Assembly: GCF_026151205.1 (NCBI RefSeq)
Contig: NC_087073.1
Span: forward strand, 64,001 to 128,000
DNA length: 64,000 nucleotides
Reading direction: 5' to 3'
Origin: Bolinopsis microptera
Taxonomy: Eukaryota > Ctenophora > Tentaculata > Lobata > Bolinopsidae
The notes under the pieces were generated by a model. The model was not told where the DNA came from. It ran no database searches and worked only from the letters and a program-made list of their open reading frames with translations. Positions 55,401 to 63,663 of the stretch are shown in pieces (the stretch's first letter is position 1; the number at the start of each line of letters is the position of its first letter). A program made the translations under genes and the position numbers.

Positions 55401-55800
55401 TCGTTCTCAATCTAGATATTATTCTTGTTATACATTCCTTTCTTCCGGTTCGTCCTCAATCTGGATATTATTCTTGTTATACATTCCTTTCTTCCGGTTC
55501 GTCCTCAATCTGGATATTATTCTTGTTATACATTCCTTTCTTCCGGTTCGTCCTCAATCTGGATATTATTCTTGTTTCATAGAGTTGGTTTTCCTTTGGT
55601 TGCGATACCACAAAAATGTAAACTGATTGCTCGGTTGCAATATAACATGTATAAGATGGATATATTTGATCAGAAAGCGGTTCACGCAACAAGAAATCAG
55701 AGCAGCATGTAACGAAATGCAGGAACGTACCGATAAATGGCACACGGACGTAGAAATGGGAAGTAATCGAGACGAAAACGAAGATGAGCACAGTCTTTAA
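34425..55800 (+). CDS. SLC9A8: Sodium/hydrogen exchanger 8 (NHE8), 14 exons
   Basis: Exons: 34425-34492, 34679-34995, 35799-35941, 36690-36791, 37102-37136, 38172-38315, 44694-44841, 45028-45183, 49855-49980, 50695-50806, 52176-52318, 54265-54412, 54874-55006, 55674-55800. They total 1902 nt, 633 residues, all phases consistent. Introns are GT-AG except intron 11 (GC-AG). Exon 1 encodes a signal peptide. Exon 2 encodes an acidic loop with N-glycosylation motifs and the first membrane segment. Core motifs follow: [47 protein letters not shown] (transport Asn-Asp), [34 protein letters not shown]. The C-terminus has [18 protein letters not shown] and an acidic end, as in human NHE8 (about 580 residues). 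NHE8 acidifies or pH-regulates Golgi and endosomal lumens by exchanging Na+ or K+ for H+. Introns are full of minisatellites and transposons. Confidence 0.93.
35041..35690 (-). pseudogene. LINE ORF2 C-terminal fragment in NHE8 intron 2
   Basis: On the reverse strand, 35,581-35,135 encodes [20 protein letters not shown], then [11 protein letters not shown] and RGRPRKNWK, the usual C-terminal segment of RTE/L1-like polymerases. It is flanked on both sides by the same ATGTATAATATGTATGATAT microsatellite (35,041-35,110 and 35,590-35,675), either a long target duplication or the microsatellite it landed in. Confidence 0.8.
36051..36671 (+). repeat. 20-bp minisatellite, 31 copies, NHE8 intron 3
   Basis: Unit AAATTAGTTGTTTCACTATT with TTTC/TTCC and AAAT/AGAT variants arranged in blocks: an alternating TTTC/TTCC zone first, then AGAT-rich zones. 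It ends 18 bp before exon 4. Confidence 0.95.
37430..37605 (+). repeat. 14-bp array of TTACGTCA sites, NHE8 intron 5
   Basis: About 12 copies of CATTACGTCACACT and variants. Each has TTACGTCA, a half-CRE/C/EBP-like site, echoing the full CRE sites in the promoter region. Confidence 0.85.
38281..38631 (+). repeat. 39-bp minisatellite made of exon 6 end plus its splice donor
   Basis: Nine copies start at 38,281, the first being the last 35 bases of exon 6. Each carries the coding words for [10 protein letters not shown] and the donor ACAGA|GTAAGT. Reading past the first donor meets TAA at once (GAG TAA), so only the first donor gives the conserved protein. Confidence 0.93.
40512..41812 (+). 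mobile_element. CR1/L2-like LINE 3' fragment inserted in the RTE-like LINE
   Basis: It is flanked by CTACGACCT (40,512-40,520) and CTACTACCT (41,804-41,812), a 9-bp duplication with one change. It encodes the C-terminal third of a polymerase ([48 protein letters not shown] … [13 protein letters not shown]) to the stop at 41,340, then about 460 bp of 3' UTR. It resembles the intact LINE at 2532-8599 in this region (FLGIVIDSKLNWAAHM) but is a different family. Confidence 0.8.
42125..43335 (-). mobile_element. CR1-like LINE 3' fragment, reverse strand
   Basis: On the reverse strand, 43,335-42,661 encodes [42 protein letters not shown] and, near its end, [18 protein letters not shown], the C-terminal part of a CR1-like polymerase related to the one at 23,705-26,713. 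42,125-42,660 is its 3' side; it includes the dispersed TTCGGCTGAACCAA repeat (42,317-42,368) also seen at 22,891. Confidence 0.78.
44528..44666 (+). repeat. Duplicate of exon 7 acceptor plus 8-bp array
   Basis: 44,533-44,588 repeats the polypyrimidine tract, acceptor and first coding bases of exon 7 (CTCCTACTTTCAGTACAAT … ACGACGCGGAAGCAGG), followed by about ten copies of TTACCTGG. Using this upstream acceptor meets TAA after a few codons (CAC TAA), so it is a decoy. The true acceptor is at 44,693. Confidence 0.88.
45189..47507. mobile_element. TA-flanked TIR element (outer), NHE8 intron 8
   Basis: It spans 45,191-47,505 with ends CCTTACTCGGGATTATTATA and its inverse, and TA at both edges (45,189-190; 47,506-507). 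Subterminal regions share CCGCCATATTTTTCCCGGT in direct orientation, near 45,242 and 47,436. It begins only 7 bp inside intron 8, just after the exon 8 donor. An internal open stretch (45,473-45,748) has no family I recognise and no transposase is visible. It is 2.3 kb including a second element. Confidence 0.85.
45799..47230. mobile_element. TA-flanked TIR element (inner) with a repeated 16-bp motif
   Basis: 1428 bp (45,801-47,228), TIRs starting CGGGTATCGGCCTTACAAAA, bordered by TA. The motif GCCTTACAAAATGACA (or GCCTCACAAAATGACA) occurs about eleven times. The three copies in the left third point inward from the left end and about eight in the right two thirds point the other way (TGTCATTTTGTGAGGC). 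No coding region. The arrangement resembles arrays of transposase-binding sites in foldback-type or hAT-type elements. Confidence 0.85.
47508..47960 (+). repeat. 44-bp minisatellite, about 10 copies, NHE8 intron 8
   Basis: Unit AGTCACTAGTTCAGTTTTAC … CATTGTAGCTCAAT, with CATT/CATA variants. It starts directly at the right end of the outer TIR element, so that element landed at the edge of the array. Confidence 0.93.
48015..48410. repeat. Foldback block with G and C runs
   Basis: CGGTTGAGTATTAAAAGTAC…ACTTATCTATACTATAT (48,050-48,097) pairs with ATATAGTATAGATAAGTAGT…AATACTCAACCG (to about 48,402). Inside are a run of about 20 G, GTTTTGTAGATTAAGGTAGA twice, and CTACTTTATTCTAC words pairing with GTAGAAT words. 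It is probably a MITE inserted into a palindrome. Confidence 0.7.
48470..49846 (+). repeat. 13-bp satellite, about 105 copies, NHE8 intron 8
   Basis: Unit CTACCCTAATAAT, containing the telomere-like word CCCTAA. Rare variants (CTGCCC, CTACAC, CTACTC, CTACCCTGA) recur in the same order about 442 bp (34 units) apart, for example CTGCCC near 48,808 and 49,250. It ends 8 bp before the exon 9 acceptor tract. Confidence 0.95.
50188..50360 (+). repeat. G-run block with words shared with exon 10
   Basis: GTGTCTAGGTGTT occurs at about 50,192, 50,228 and 50,339, two of them followed by runs of about 17-20 G. The first bases of exon 10 read CTGTGTCTAGGTGGTAGAGGG, so these may be degenerate exon-start copies. 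Confidence 0.55.
50400..50622 (+). repeat. 23-bp minisatellite with a CACGTG E-box per unit, NHE8 intron 9
   Basis: Ten copies of ACTAACTGTCACGTGTAACC CAG; eight contain GTCACGTG and two GCCACGTG. Another CACGTG lies just upstream (about 50,370). Confidence 0.93.
51010..51921 (+). repeat. 50-bp minisatellite, about 18 copies, NHE8 intron 10
   Basis: Unit GTAGCGTTATTTAGCAGTAG … TAACTATGGTAACACT, very uniform; early copies read GAAGCG instead of GTAGCG. Confidence 0.95.
52330..52757 (+). repeat. 36-bp minisatellite, about 12 copies, NHE8 intron 11
   Basis: Unit AATAACACTTTGTAATTAGT … TAATTAGT. It starts 12 bp after the GC donor of exon 11. On the reverse strand it is open in frame, giving a repetitive, meaningless ORF. 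Confidence 0.93.
53071..53775 (+). repeat. 30-31-bp GC-rich minisatellite, about 23 copies, NHE8 intron 11
   Basis: Unit AAATGAAGGGGGTTCGTAAC CCCCTCCCCC; GGGGGTTCGTAACCCCC is a near-perfect hairpin in every unit. Reverse-strand open frames here are repeat artefacts. Confidence 0.95.
54383..54760 (+). repeat. 41-bp minisatellite made of exon 12 end plus its splice donor
   Basis: About nine copies, the first overlapping the last 30 bases of exon 12. Each ends CCCCACCTGCAG|GTACGTAC, the same donor as the real exon. Reading beyond the first donor gives TAA within three codons. Most units carry a CACGTG E-box. Confidence 0.93.
54992..55577 (+). repeat. 49-bp minisatellite made of exon 13 end plus its splice donor
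   Basis: Twelve copies start CATTCCTTTCTTCCGGTTCG, from 54,992 in steps of 49. The first copy is the last 15 coding bases of exon 13 and the donor TTCCG|GTTCGT. Some copies have TCTTGAT for TCTGGAT, which creates TGA in one frame; the first stop in the NHE8 frame is 55,218. Copies without that change are open in all three frames. Confidence 0.95.
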
Positions 55801-55850
55801 TTTGTAATATAGATGGGAAATATTATGAAGGAGCAATTAATTGGGTGATT

Positions 55851-56028
55851 AATAGATGTGGATACTGGCGGGGAGGTGATAATTGTTTGTTTACATTAAA
55901 AGTGAGGGGGGTAACAAGAAGGCGTTACAAGTATTACAAGCCTTCTATAATACAAAATATGTATCACCTCATCAGCCTGCTTAACATGTCAAACAATTAT
56001 CACCTCCCCGCCAGTATCCACATCTATT
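55851..56028. repeat. Perfect 38-bp inverted repeat in the NHE8 3' region
   Basis: 55,851-55,888 (AATAGATGTGGATACTGGCG … AATTGTTT) and 55,991-56,028 are exact reverse complements around a 102-bp loop. The loop has a further short pairing (GAAGGC … GCCTTC). It lies 50 bp after the NHE8 stop and before the poly(A) signal, so it should be in the mRNA. Confidence 0.95.
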
Positions 56029-56133
56029 GGAAAGTTAAATGGACTGGTTTATTTCTATGGGAGACTTTGCTTTTGTAAAAATGTTCAAACCATATTCACG
56101 CCATTTTGTTTATTTTTTGATTTCTCCTGTGTA

Positions 56134-56139
56134 AATAAA
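56134..56139 (+). terminator. Poly(A) signal candidate of NHE8
   Basis: AATAAA 334 bp after the stop codon, inside GTGTAAATAAATTTTG. Confidence 0.5.
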
Positions 56140-57239
56140 TTTTGCTGAGAGTTTTGTCGAAACTTGCTTTTAACCTTTATCTATGAGAAAGTGTATAATA
56201 CAAAATATAAAGAACCAATTGTTTAACAAGTTGTATTAATTATTTAATCAATAGGTAGGTATTCTGATATGGTATCTTTGATATGATTTGTTAATTTCGC
56301 TTGCAAGCTGCTGAGGATAATAAATGTAATTAGGGATTGAGAAATATTTTAAGAATTGAGAATGTTGTACAGATAATTCGAACAGATTTTGTTTGTGGTA
56401 CGATTTAGGAAAGCGATGGTTTTTCGCACAGCCTGACTTGATTAGTTGAAAAAAAGAAGCTTGTACTGCAATCCTAGCACCAACAAAATCTGTTATTTTA
56501 TCAAAGTTTATGCTGAATGAAATAAGAGTTATTCTTAGTCAAGCTCAAGGTAAAGTAACTAAATAAATACATAATTCGGGTTACATTAGACCACGCCAAA
56601 AACCGACCATCTTCTGATTTATCTTTCTGGCGCCGTCTCCTCGCGACATAAATGCGAGTAAAGTATTATCTTTGCGCGTCACAACAGTTCTTCTCCGCTT
56701 GATTTTGGAATTTAAGGAGTGATAGTTAATTATTATTTTGTTAATGATGTGTGAGCGATACAGTACAGGTATTGTATTTTGTCAGATGCCATCGTGGAGT
56801 AGGTGGTCTCATGCATCTTTCCCCCTCGACATAATAGAAGGAACCTAGACATGCAACCTGCAATCCGAAGGTGATTGCAGTCATTACGGAATACTATAAG
56901 CCATAAGGTCTTCATGCTTTTATAATTGAATAGTTAAATAATACATGACGATAACTTGTAACCCCCAGAAGTTTCCAGTATCGTCATGATATACTTACTG
57001 AGCTTGGTGTCACTTGGTCATGAGAAAAGCTGGGATCGACTGTAAAATAGTATAGAAATAAGTGCCCTTCAATTCGTAACATTTATTCCTCTCAATTGAA
57101 AAACGACGAAGGTGTAAAGTATGAAACAGCATGAATCATGGTGTGAAGATTAGGTGCACTCCGGCCTTGTGTAAAATGATGCAGGAAAGGAGGTTTGAAT
57201 ATGAAGTAATATGAAGTAAAATGTACATAATATCGCAGT
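56140..57239. other. Spacer, no gene seen
   Basis: AT-rich. Short open stretches only and no motif I can name. Confidence 0.5.
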
Positions 57240-57524
57240 TCATAAAAGCATAAAAACAATTATAGAACGCTTCAGGACATAAGTTGCCGCAGGCAAAATG
57301 CGCTTCAGGTTGTCTTCATCTCCATCATTGAAGTCGACATCATCTGCATACTCAGTGTCAAGGGGAAGGCCTCGACTAGTGATGGGTGGATCTGGCCTGC
57401 CCATTGTAGTATGCGAGGATGGTTCGGAGTTCACAGATTGCACCTGCAAGTACAAGTGTAAACAGACACCCAGATAGTGCACCTGCAAGTACAAGTGTAA
57501 ACAGACACCCAGATAGGCAGTCAC
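57240..57524 (-). pseudogene. RTE-like reverse transcriptase fragment
   Basis: The reverse strand reads RGLPLDTEYADDVDFNDGDE, then NLKRILPAATYVLK. It matches in layout the YADD-box region of the RTE-like LINE at 43,500-43,640 ([15 protein letters not shown] … [10 protein letters not shown]) but keeps the Ala. A 38-bp unit (GCACCTGCAAGTACAAGTGT …) is duplicated at its upstream edge (57,439-57,515). Confidence 0.7.
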
Positions 57525-57739
57525 CCTGAAAAGCGCCCAGCAGACTCAGAAACTGAGCTGATAGCGCTCCGTTAACGTTTACTCTAAGAACTCATGTGTT
57601 AGAAAAGAGGAGTCTTACTAATGTCTAATATTATTATTCAAATATAAATAAATAAATAATTCTCTAATTAAATATAAAGGTGGTGGGTTACGGGCAATAA
57701 TCGTTGTATTAATGTCTAATGTTCGTAGAATTAAGTAAT

Positions 57740-57990
57740 ATATAGGATAGTAGTATAGTAGTATATTGAGTAATATATAGTATAGTAGTATAGTAGTATA
57801 TTGAGTAATATATAGTATAGTAGTATAGTAGTATATTGAGTAATATATAGTATAGTAGTATAGTAGTATATTGAGTAATATATAGTATAGTAGTATAGTA
57901 GTATATTGAGTAATATATAGTATAGTAGTATAGTAGTATATTGAGTAATATATAGTATAGTAGTATAGTAGTATATTGAGTAATATATAG
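57740..57990 (+). repeat. 35-bp AT-rich minisatellite, about 7 copies
   Basis: Unit TTGAGTAATATATAGTATAG TAGTATAGTAGTATA. The Tyr/Leu/Ile-rich reverse-strand frames over it are artefacts. Confidence 0.93.
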
Positions 57991-59930
57991 AACACTGTAT
58001 TATATTGAGTAATAAGTGATGACTTGACAGGTACCACTCCACCACATTAAACATTCAGCAGTTACAAATAATAACGAACAAACTAACAAACAAGATAGAC
58101 ATAACTCTGCAGTCTGCAATACGGTGGTCTATATAATGAGCGTCGTCCGGCACGTTATCCAACTTTTATGGGAAATCTAGCTTCCCTCATTCTAATTTGT
58201 CTCACGCAATAAACTTAAAGAGTTTCAGCAGCTTACTATATATACAGCAGCGTGTCACTTATACGTATTATAATCTACGCCTATATAAATTATATAGGCG
58301 CAGTTTATATCTCCGCCAAAAGCACACTCCCCAAATTGCGCGCATTGCTGTAACTTCTTTCAAACTTCATGAATCGAGGAAAATTATTTTGCTATGTATT
58401 CAGAGTCAATATATGCACTTATACAAATCACTTGGAATACTTTTGAAAGAGAATAACAAGCTCAAAATCGCTACTAACGTATTTCTCCATAAAAAGCACA
58501 ATAGCGTGAGAAGCTTTTGTCAAGGTGTCAGCAGCTTGCAGCAGCGTACGTCACTTATATACAACTCATTGCTCCAAATGATTTGTCAAGTTTTTGCTTT
58601 GTCACTACAAATCCTTAGATTGTCACAAAACCCCTAACTTTGTGACACAGTTTAATTGTATTATGCGATATGAGCAGCTCAGCTACACAACAACAATTAC
58701 CTACAAATTACAGAGCTCAATTCCGTTCTGCTACAGGCTAATACTCGCCAGCTAGATAAGTGTTTAGTACTCTCAGCTCCATGTAGGTAGGTAATATAAT
58801 ACCGCAGTGATCTAATGAAATGTCACGTTACCTTACCTGCTGACATTAAACTCGTTATTCTGAGCTCTCGGACGGGTCACGTGAAGTGCACGTGACGCAT
58901 TTAATCATGTTCCTGTACTCTGGAATGCCTGTAATCTACATCCGAATTGTTTGGTTCGTCAGCTCGTTGTGACTTGTGACTCATTTCTAATTCTTGATTT
59001 CGTGTCTTTGTAAGCTTACACTAAACCTGGCCTGATTTATTAGCTTGTTTAAATCGACGCATCTTTGTTGACGAGACACTTATACTTCTTGGCAGGTACG
59101 TGGAATATTTATAGTAAAGAGACTTTCTTAAGTTATAAAACTCAGCTAAATTCAGCTACTCACTACCCCGAGTGTAGCTAAATTCAGCTATAAACTCGGG
59201 GTAGTGAGTACTGTTTCTTTTTCTTTTTTTCGTGTAACTTACTACAAAATATAAATTACCAATACAATGCAGATGTTATATTAGTCTCAGTTGGGTTATT
59301 ATGGCTGATACTGGAAAGTACCGTGATTTAATATAGATTTTCACCTGGCATAGCTGGGGCCTGGAGCACTTACAATTTAGTACATCTCCAATAATAGGGA
59401 CTTTACGCCCCAGTTAAGTTATGTGTTTGTGGGCAATTTGGGGGCCTGGGACACTTACACTTTACATGTACAGCCGTTATAACTTCAAACGGGATCAATA
59501 CAAATTTATACAATTAGTCGCAACCAGGCGACTTATAAACAATACTCCAATCCGGATTTTACATGTTATAAGTATAACTTCTGGTACACCTTTTTCAATG
59601 GTTTTTGATTGAAAATCTTTTCAGTGACTGAGTTTCAAGAAACTTTGAAAAACAATTTTGAGAAGAAACCTGTTTCCTTATTCCTAACTAATCTATCTTG
59701 ACCTTGTGAAGACTTCGTCCTACCCCAGGTTATCAAATATCAGGTTTGTGAATGTTTTACAAAACAACTTAATCTTTCTTTTATATTACTTTTTAATATG
59801 CTGATTAATTTTAGGGACATCTATTTCTAAGTAAGTGCCAATACCATTTAAGAATACGACTGCCAGCACGCTATTTTAAAGCGATAAGATACTCAGTATC
59901 TAGACAGCTCAAATCTCAATCTTTCTCCCA
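57991..59930. other. Spacer with short palindromes and E-boxes
   Basis: No gene supported. CGCCTATATAAATTATATAGGCG is a palindrome near 58,279-58,301. GTCACGTGAAGTGCACGTGAC (58,877-58,897) has two CACGTG sites. CACTACCCCGAGT and ACTCGGGGTAGTG form an inverted pair near 59,161-59,208. A forward open frame at 58,197-58,637 shows no domain. Confidence 0.5.
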
Positions 59931-59933
59931 CAA

Positions 59934-61540
59934 TTATTGGTTCTTGATCAGCCACGTAGCCAGCAATAAGATTAAGGCAGGAACTTGGCGAAGCGCCAGA
60001 TAACCCCATCCATATATATTCCTGTCCCGCATCAGGGTTCGCAGTTCCTCTTTAGAGTTTGTCACAACTTCCTTCAGTAACATAGACAAGTAGCTTTGTC
60101 TTGGTCGGCCTTGCTGTGCTCTACCATGCATAGGTTCCCATAAGACTAAATCACTAGCAAGTAGCTTAGGATGTCTGATGCAGTGTCCTGCCATTTTTAA
60201 TCTCCTGCTTCGTAACCCTACTCGGCGTCAGTCAATTGCATAATTGAATAACTGATGCCTTGGTAGGCTACCATACAAAGTTATATTGCTGACCTTGTTC
60301 TTCCATGAGATACCCAGCGCCATACGCAGCATCTTTGTGTATGTCCCGTCCAAACTTTTCTCTTGAGCCTTCTATTCGTCAGTTTCCAGGTTTCTGATCC
60401 GTAGAGCAGTACTGCATACTGATCACAAGCCGCTATGAACAATCTAATCTTAAGGCTCTTTCAGGGTTTGAATTTCCAAATATCCTTCAGTCTATGTAGG
60501 GCACCCCATGCTTTTCCCTTTCTAACCCTTATCTCCCTATCTGTGCTATGTAACTTACATTGTAGGGCACCTCATGCTTTAGAGGTCGCTAGATCGATCC
60601 TCCATATTCAAATTTCAATGTCATTACCTTGGTCTTGCCTTTGAGCGTGCTAAATCAGTCGATCTTCGAGATTGTTCTTAAAGGGCCCCCGACAGTTGAA
60701 AACAGCTTAAATCGATGTATTTTCGGACTTTGATTCAAAATCACACCCCATGACATAGGGTTAAAATGCTCCCCTGCCAAGATATTGGCGAAAAACTGTC
60801 TTGATCACGTGATATGACCGTGCGTATAAGGAAGTTAGTCGAATTGCTCGTTCGGTTAGGGTTTCAGCATATGCTTTTGTTAGGGATTGGGTTAGGGTTA
60901 GGGTTGGGATCAGATAAGAGGGTTAGGGTTTCGAATAGTCGTTCAGGGCCAGCTAGAGAACGGGTTGAAAAAGTCACGTGACAGTCGAGTGTAGAGTGAT
61001 TAATCATCATCCTCTTGCCTTCGTTTAAGTGTAGCCATACGCTCGCTGCCGCCGCGATTCTACTCGGAGCAGGAACTGAGGAACTCGTTGGCCTTGTCCA
61101 TGTCCTCAGAAATAAGTGGTATATCATCTGCAAAGTCCACATCGGTGATGATCTTGGGCCCCACTCTTCTGCTTTTTTTACGTTCGAGAGTGAGTCCAAG
61201 TCGCTCCGCATCATCACCTATGGCTTGCCTCATACAGTAGTCGATGACTATTGCAAAAAGGTAAGGTGCTAAGGTTTCACCCTGTAACACACCTGCAAGT
61301 ACCTCAAACAACAGTTTCTCCGTCTGGAGTTATATTAGGACTTTGGCCGTTGTCTTCTCGTACATGAGCCGTATAAGCTGTACGATTTTGACTGGAATGC
61401 CGTAAGCTTCTAGAATCTTGAGCATTTTCCCACGATGTACACTGTAGAAAGCCTTCTTAAAGTTTATAAATGTCAGAACAGCTGGCAGTTTCCGACTCTT
61501 GACACCCTTTATTAGATGCCTCAGTACCAATATCTGCTGG
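59934..61540 (-). pseudogene. Degenerate RTE-like LINE, reverse strand
   Basis: Read on the reverse strand from 61,530: VLRHLIKGVKSRKLPAVLTF and INFKKAFYSVHRGKML (RT Asp region), then GVLQGETLAPYLFAIVIDYC and DVDFADDIPLISEDM (FADD, about 61,105). After a break come LLYGSETW-like words (60,400) and MAGHCIRHPKLLASDLVLWE…RDRNIYGWGYLALRQVP to 59,940. Several frameshifts and an insertion of about 350 bp (60,650-61,010) interrupt it. Confidence 0.82.
60880..60932 (+). repeat. Short interstitial telomere-like repeat
   Basis: GGGATTGGGTTAGGGTTAGGGTTGGGAT followed by GGGTTAGGGTTTC: about four TTAGGG units, inside the insertion that interrupts the reverse-strand LINE. Confidence 0.8.
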
Positions 61541-61544
61541 GCTT

Positions 61545-61831
61545 AGATGTCCCTCACATAAATCGAGGCCTTTTTTTCAAAAAGCTAAGGCAAAATGCAG
61601 GATAACGTGGAAAATGCAGGATAACGTGGAAAATGCAGGATAACGTGGAAATATTCTCAAATTCTCTCAAAATGTTTCATTCGGCTTTACGTCCCCTGGC
61701 CCTAGCTGTCCGGTCGGACTCGCCTGCCATGGCAGATTATCTTCTTATCTTGGCTACGGGGCTGTTCTTGATTAGTTAATTACCTACTTAATATCAATTA
61801 ATTAATTCCTCCATTTATGTGAGGGACATCT
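61545..61831. mobile_element. Small TIR element (287 bp)
   Basis: Ends AGATGTCCCTCACATAAAT (61,545-61,563) and its exact inverse (61,813-61,831). Inside is a triple tandem TGCAGGATAACGTGGAAAA near 61,593-61,648. The target duplication is unclear. It abuts the 5' side of the reverse-strand LINE remnant. Confidence 0.75.
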
Positions 61832-62380
61832 GAGTTAGTACCATTTTAGAATACGACTGCCCGCGTCCTATTGTAAAGCTGTAAAATAAAAAACTCACGC
61901 GGAGAATTTCAGTGATAAGAAGTACAGGATCACAACAACTTATTCGAGCAACTACTTTCTAACTGGTATCTATCTTGTGAAGACTCTCTCCTCAACCCCA
62001 AGTTATCAGGTTTGTAAACGTTTTATAGTATTTAGACGACATAGTCTTCGTTCTCATATTATTTGTTTTAGATAAGACTCATTGTTGTGCCCTATTCGTT
62101 CCTTGTGCCCCACCCTGCTTAGTGCTGTGTTCGACCTTGGCTAACTGTGAGAAATTTCCGGGCATTGACCGTTTATTAGTGTATTTGTAGGCAGTTATTG
62201 TGTTCGTCGTATTGCTACTGTTAGTTCAATTGCTCTGAAAGGACAGACATTTTTTCAATTCCTAGAATTGCAGGATACTTCGAGAATTGTAGCATATACA
62301 TTGAGCTTTTTTCGTGTCCATATAGAGTCATTGTATTGTTCCTTAATTCCTTATTAAGGCAAAATAGGGCTTCAACAGAA
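61832..62380. other. Spacer sharing blocks with 59,640-59,890
   Basis: TTAGAATACGACTGCCCGCG and TATCTTGTGAAGACT…CCCCAAGTTATCA…GGTTTGTAAACGTTTTA resemble 59,850-59,875 and 59,693-59,760. No gene seen. Confidence 0.55.
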
Positions 62381-62385
62381 GGGTG

Positions 62386-62480
62386 GGCGACAATTGACCC
62401 CCCGACAATTGAGCCCCCGACAAATAACCCCCCGACAATAGACCCCCGACAATTTACCCCCGACAATTGACCCCCCGGCT
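62386..62480 (+). repeat. 15-bp CCCCCGACAATTGA-type repeat, about 6 copies
   Basis: Diverged copies of CCCCCCGACAATTGA, leading directly into the CCCTGA block. Confidence 0.85.
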
Positions 62481-62484
62481 GACC

Positions 62485-63663
62485 CAGGACCCAGGACCCT
62501 GACCCTGACCCTGACCCTGCCCCTGACCCTGACCCTGACCCTGACCCTGACCCTGACCCTGACCCTGACCCTGACCCTGACCCTGACCCTGACCCTGACC
62601 CTGACCCTGACCCTGACCCTGACCCTGACCCTGACCCTGACCCTGACCCTGACCCTGACCCTGACCCTGACCCTGACCCTGACCCTGACCCTGACCCTGA
62701 CCCTGACCCTGACCCTGACCCTGACCCTGACCCTGACCCTGACCCTGACCCTGACCCTGACCCTGACCCTGACCCTGACCCTGACCCTGACCCTGACCCT
62801 GACCCTGACCCTGACCCTGACCCTGACCCTGACCCTGACCCTGACCCTGACCCTGACCCTGACCCTGACTCTGACCCTGACCCTGACCCTGACCCTGACC
62901 CTCAACCTGACCCTGACCCTGACCCTGACCCTGACCCTGACCCTGACCCTGACCCTGACCCTGACCCTGACCCTGACCCTGACCCTGACCCTGACCCTGA
63001 CCCTGACCCTGACCCTGACCCTGACCCTGACCCTGACCCTGACCCTGACCCTGACCCTGACCCTGACCCTGACCCTGACCCTGACCCTGACCCTGACCCT
63101 GACCCTGACCCTGACCCTGACCCTGACCCTGACCCTGACCCTGACCCTGACCCTGACCCTGACCCTGACCCTGACCCTGACCCTGACCCTGACCCTGACC
63201 CTGACCCTGACCCTGACCCTGACCCTGACCCTGACCCTGACCCTGACCCTGACCCTGACCCTGACCCTGACCCTGACCCTGACCCTGACCCTGACCCTGA
63301 CCCTGACCCTGACCCTGACCCTGACCCTGACCCTGACCCTGACCTTGACCCTGACCCTGACCCTGACCCTGACCCTGACCCTGACCCTGACCCTGACCCT
63401 CAACCTGACCCTGACCCTGACCCTGACCCTGACCCTGACCCTGACCCTGACCCTGACCCTGACCCTGACCCTGACCCTGACCCTGACCCTGACCCTGACC
63501 CTGACCCTGACCCTGACCCTGACCCTGACCCTGACCCTGACCCTGACCCTGACCCTGACCCTGACCCTGACCCTGACCCTGACCCTGACCCTGACCCTGA
63601 CCCTGACCCTGACCCTGACCCTGACCCTGACCTTGACCCTGACCCTGACCCTGACCCTGACCC
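62485..63663 (+). repeat. (CCCTGA)n block, about 195 copies
   Basis: A very uniform hexamer array; rare variants are CCCTGC, CTCTGA, CCTTGA and CTCAAC. The reverse strand is (TCAGGG)n, one base from the animal telomere repeat TTAGGG. Val-Arg reverse frames are artefacts. Confidence 0.97.

Noticed and set aside
58197-58637. Forward open frame of 146 residues
   Set aside because: AT-rich chance frame with an internal nucleotide duplication and no recognisable motif or splice context.
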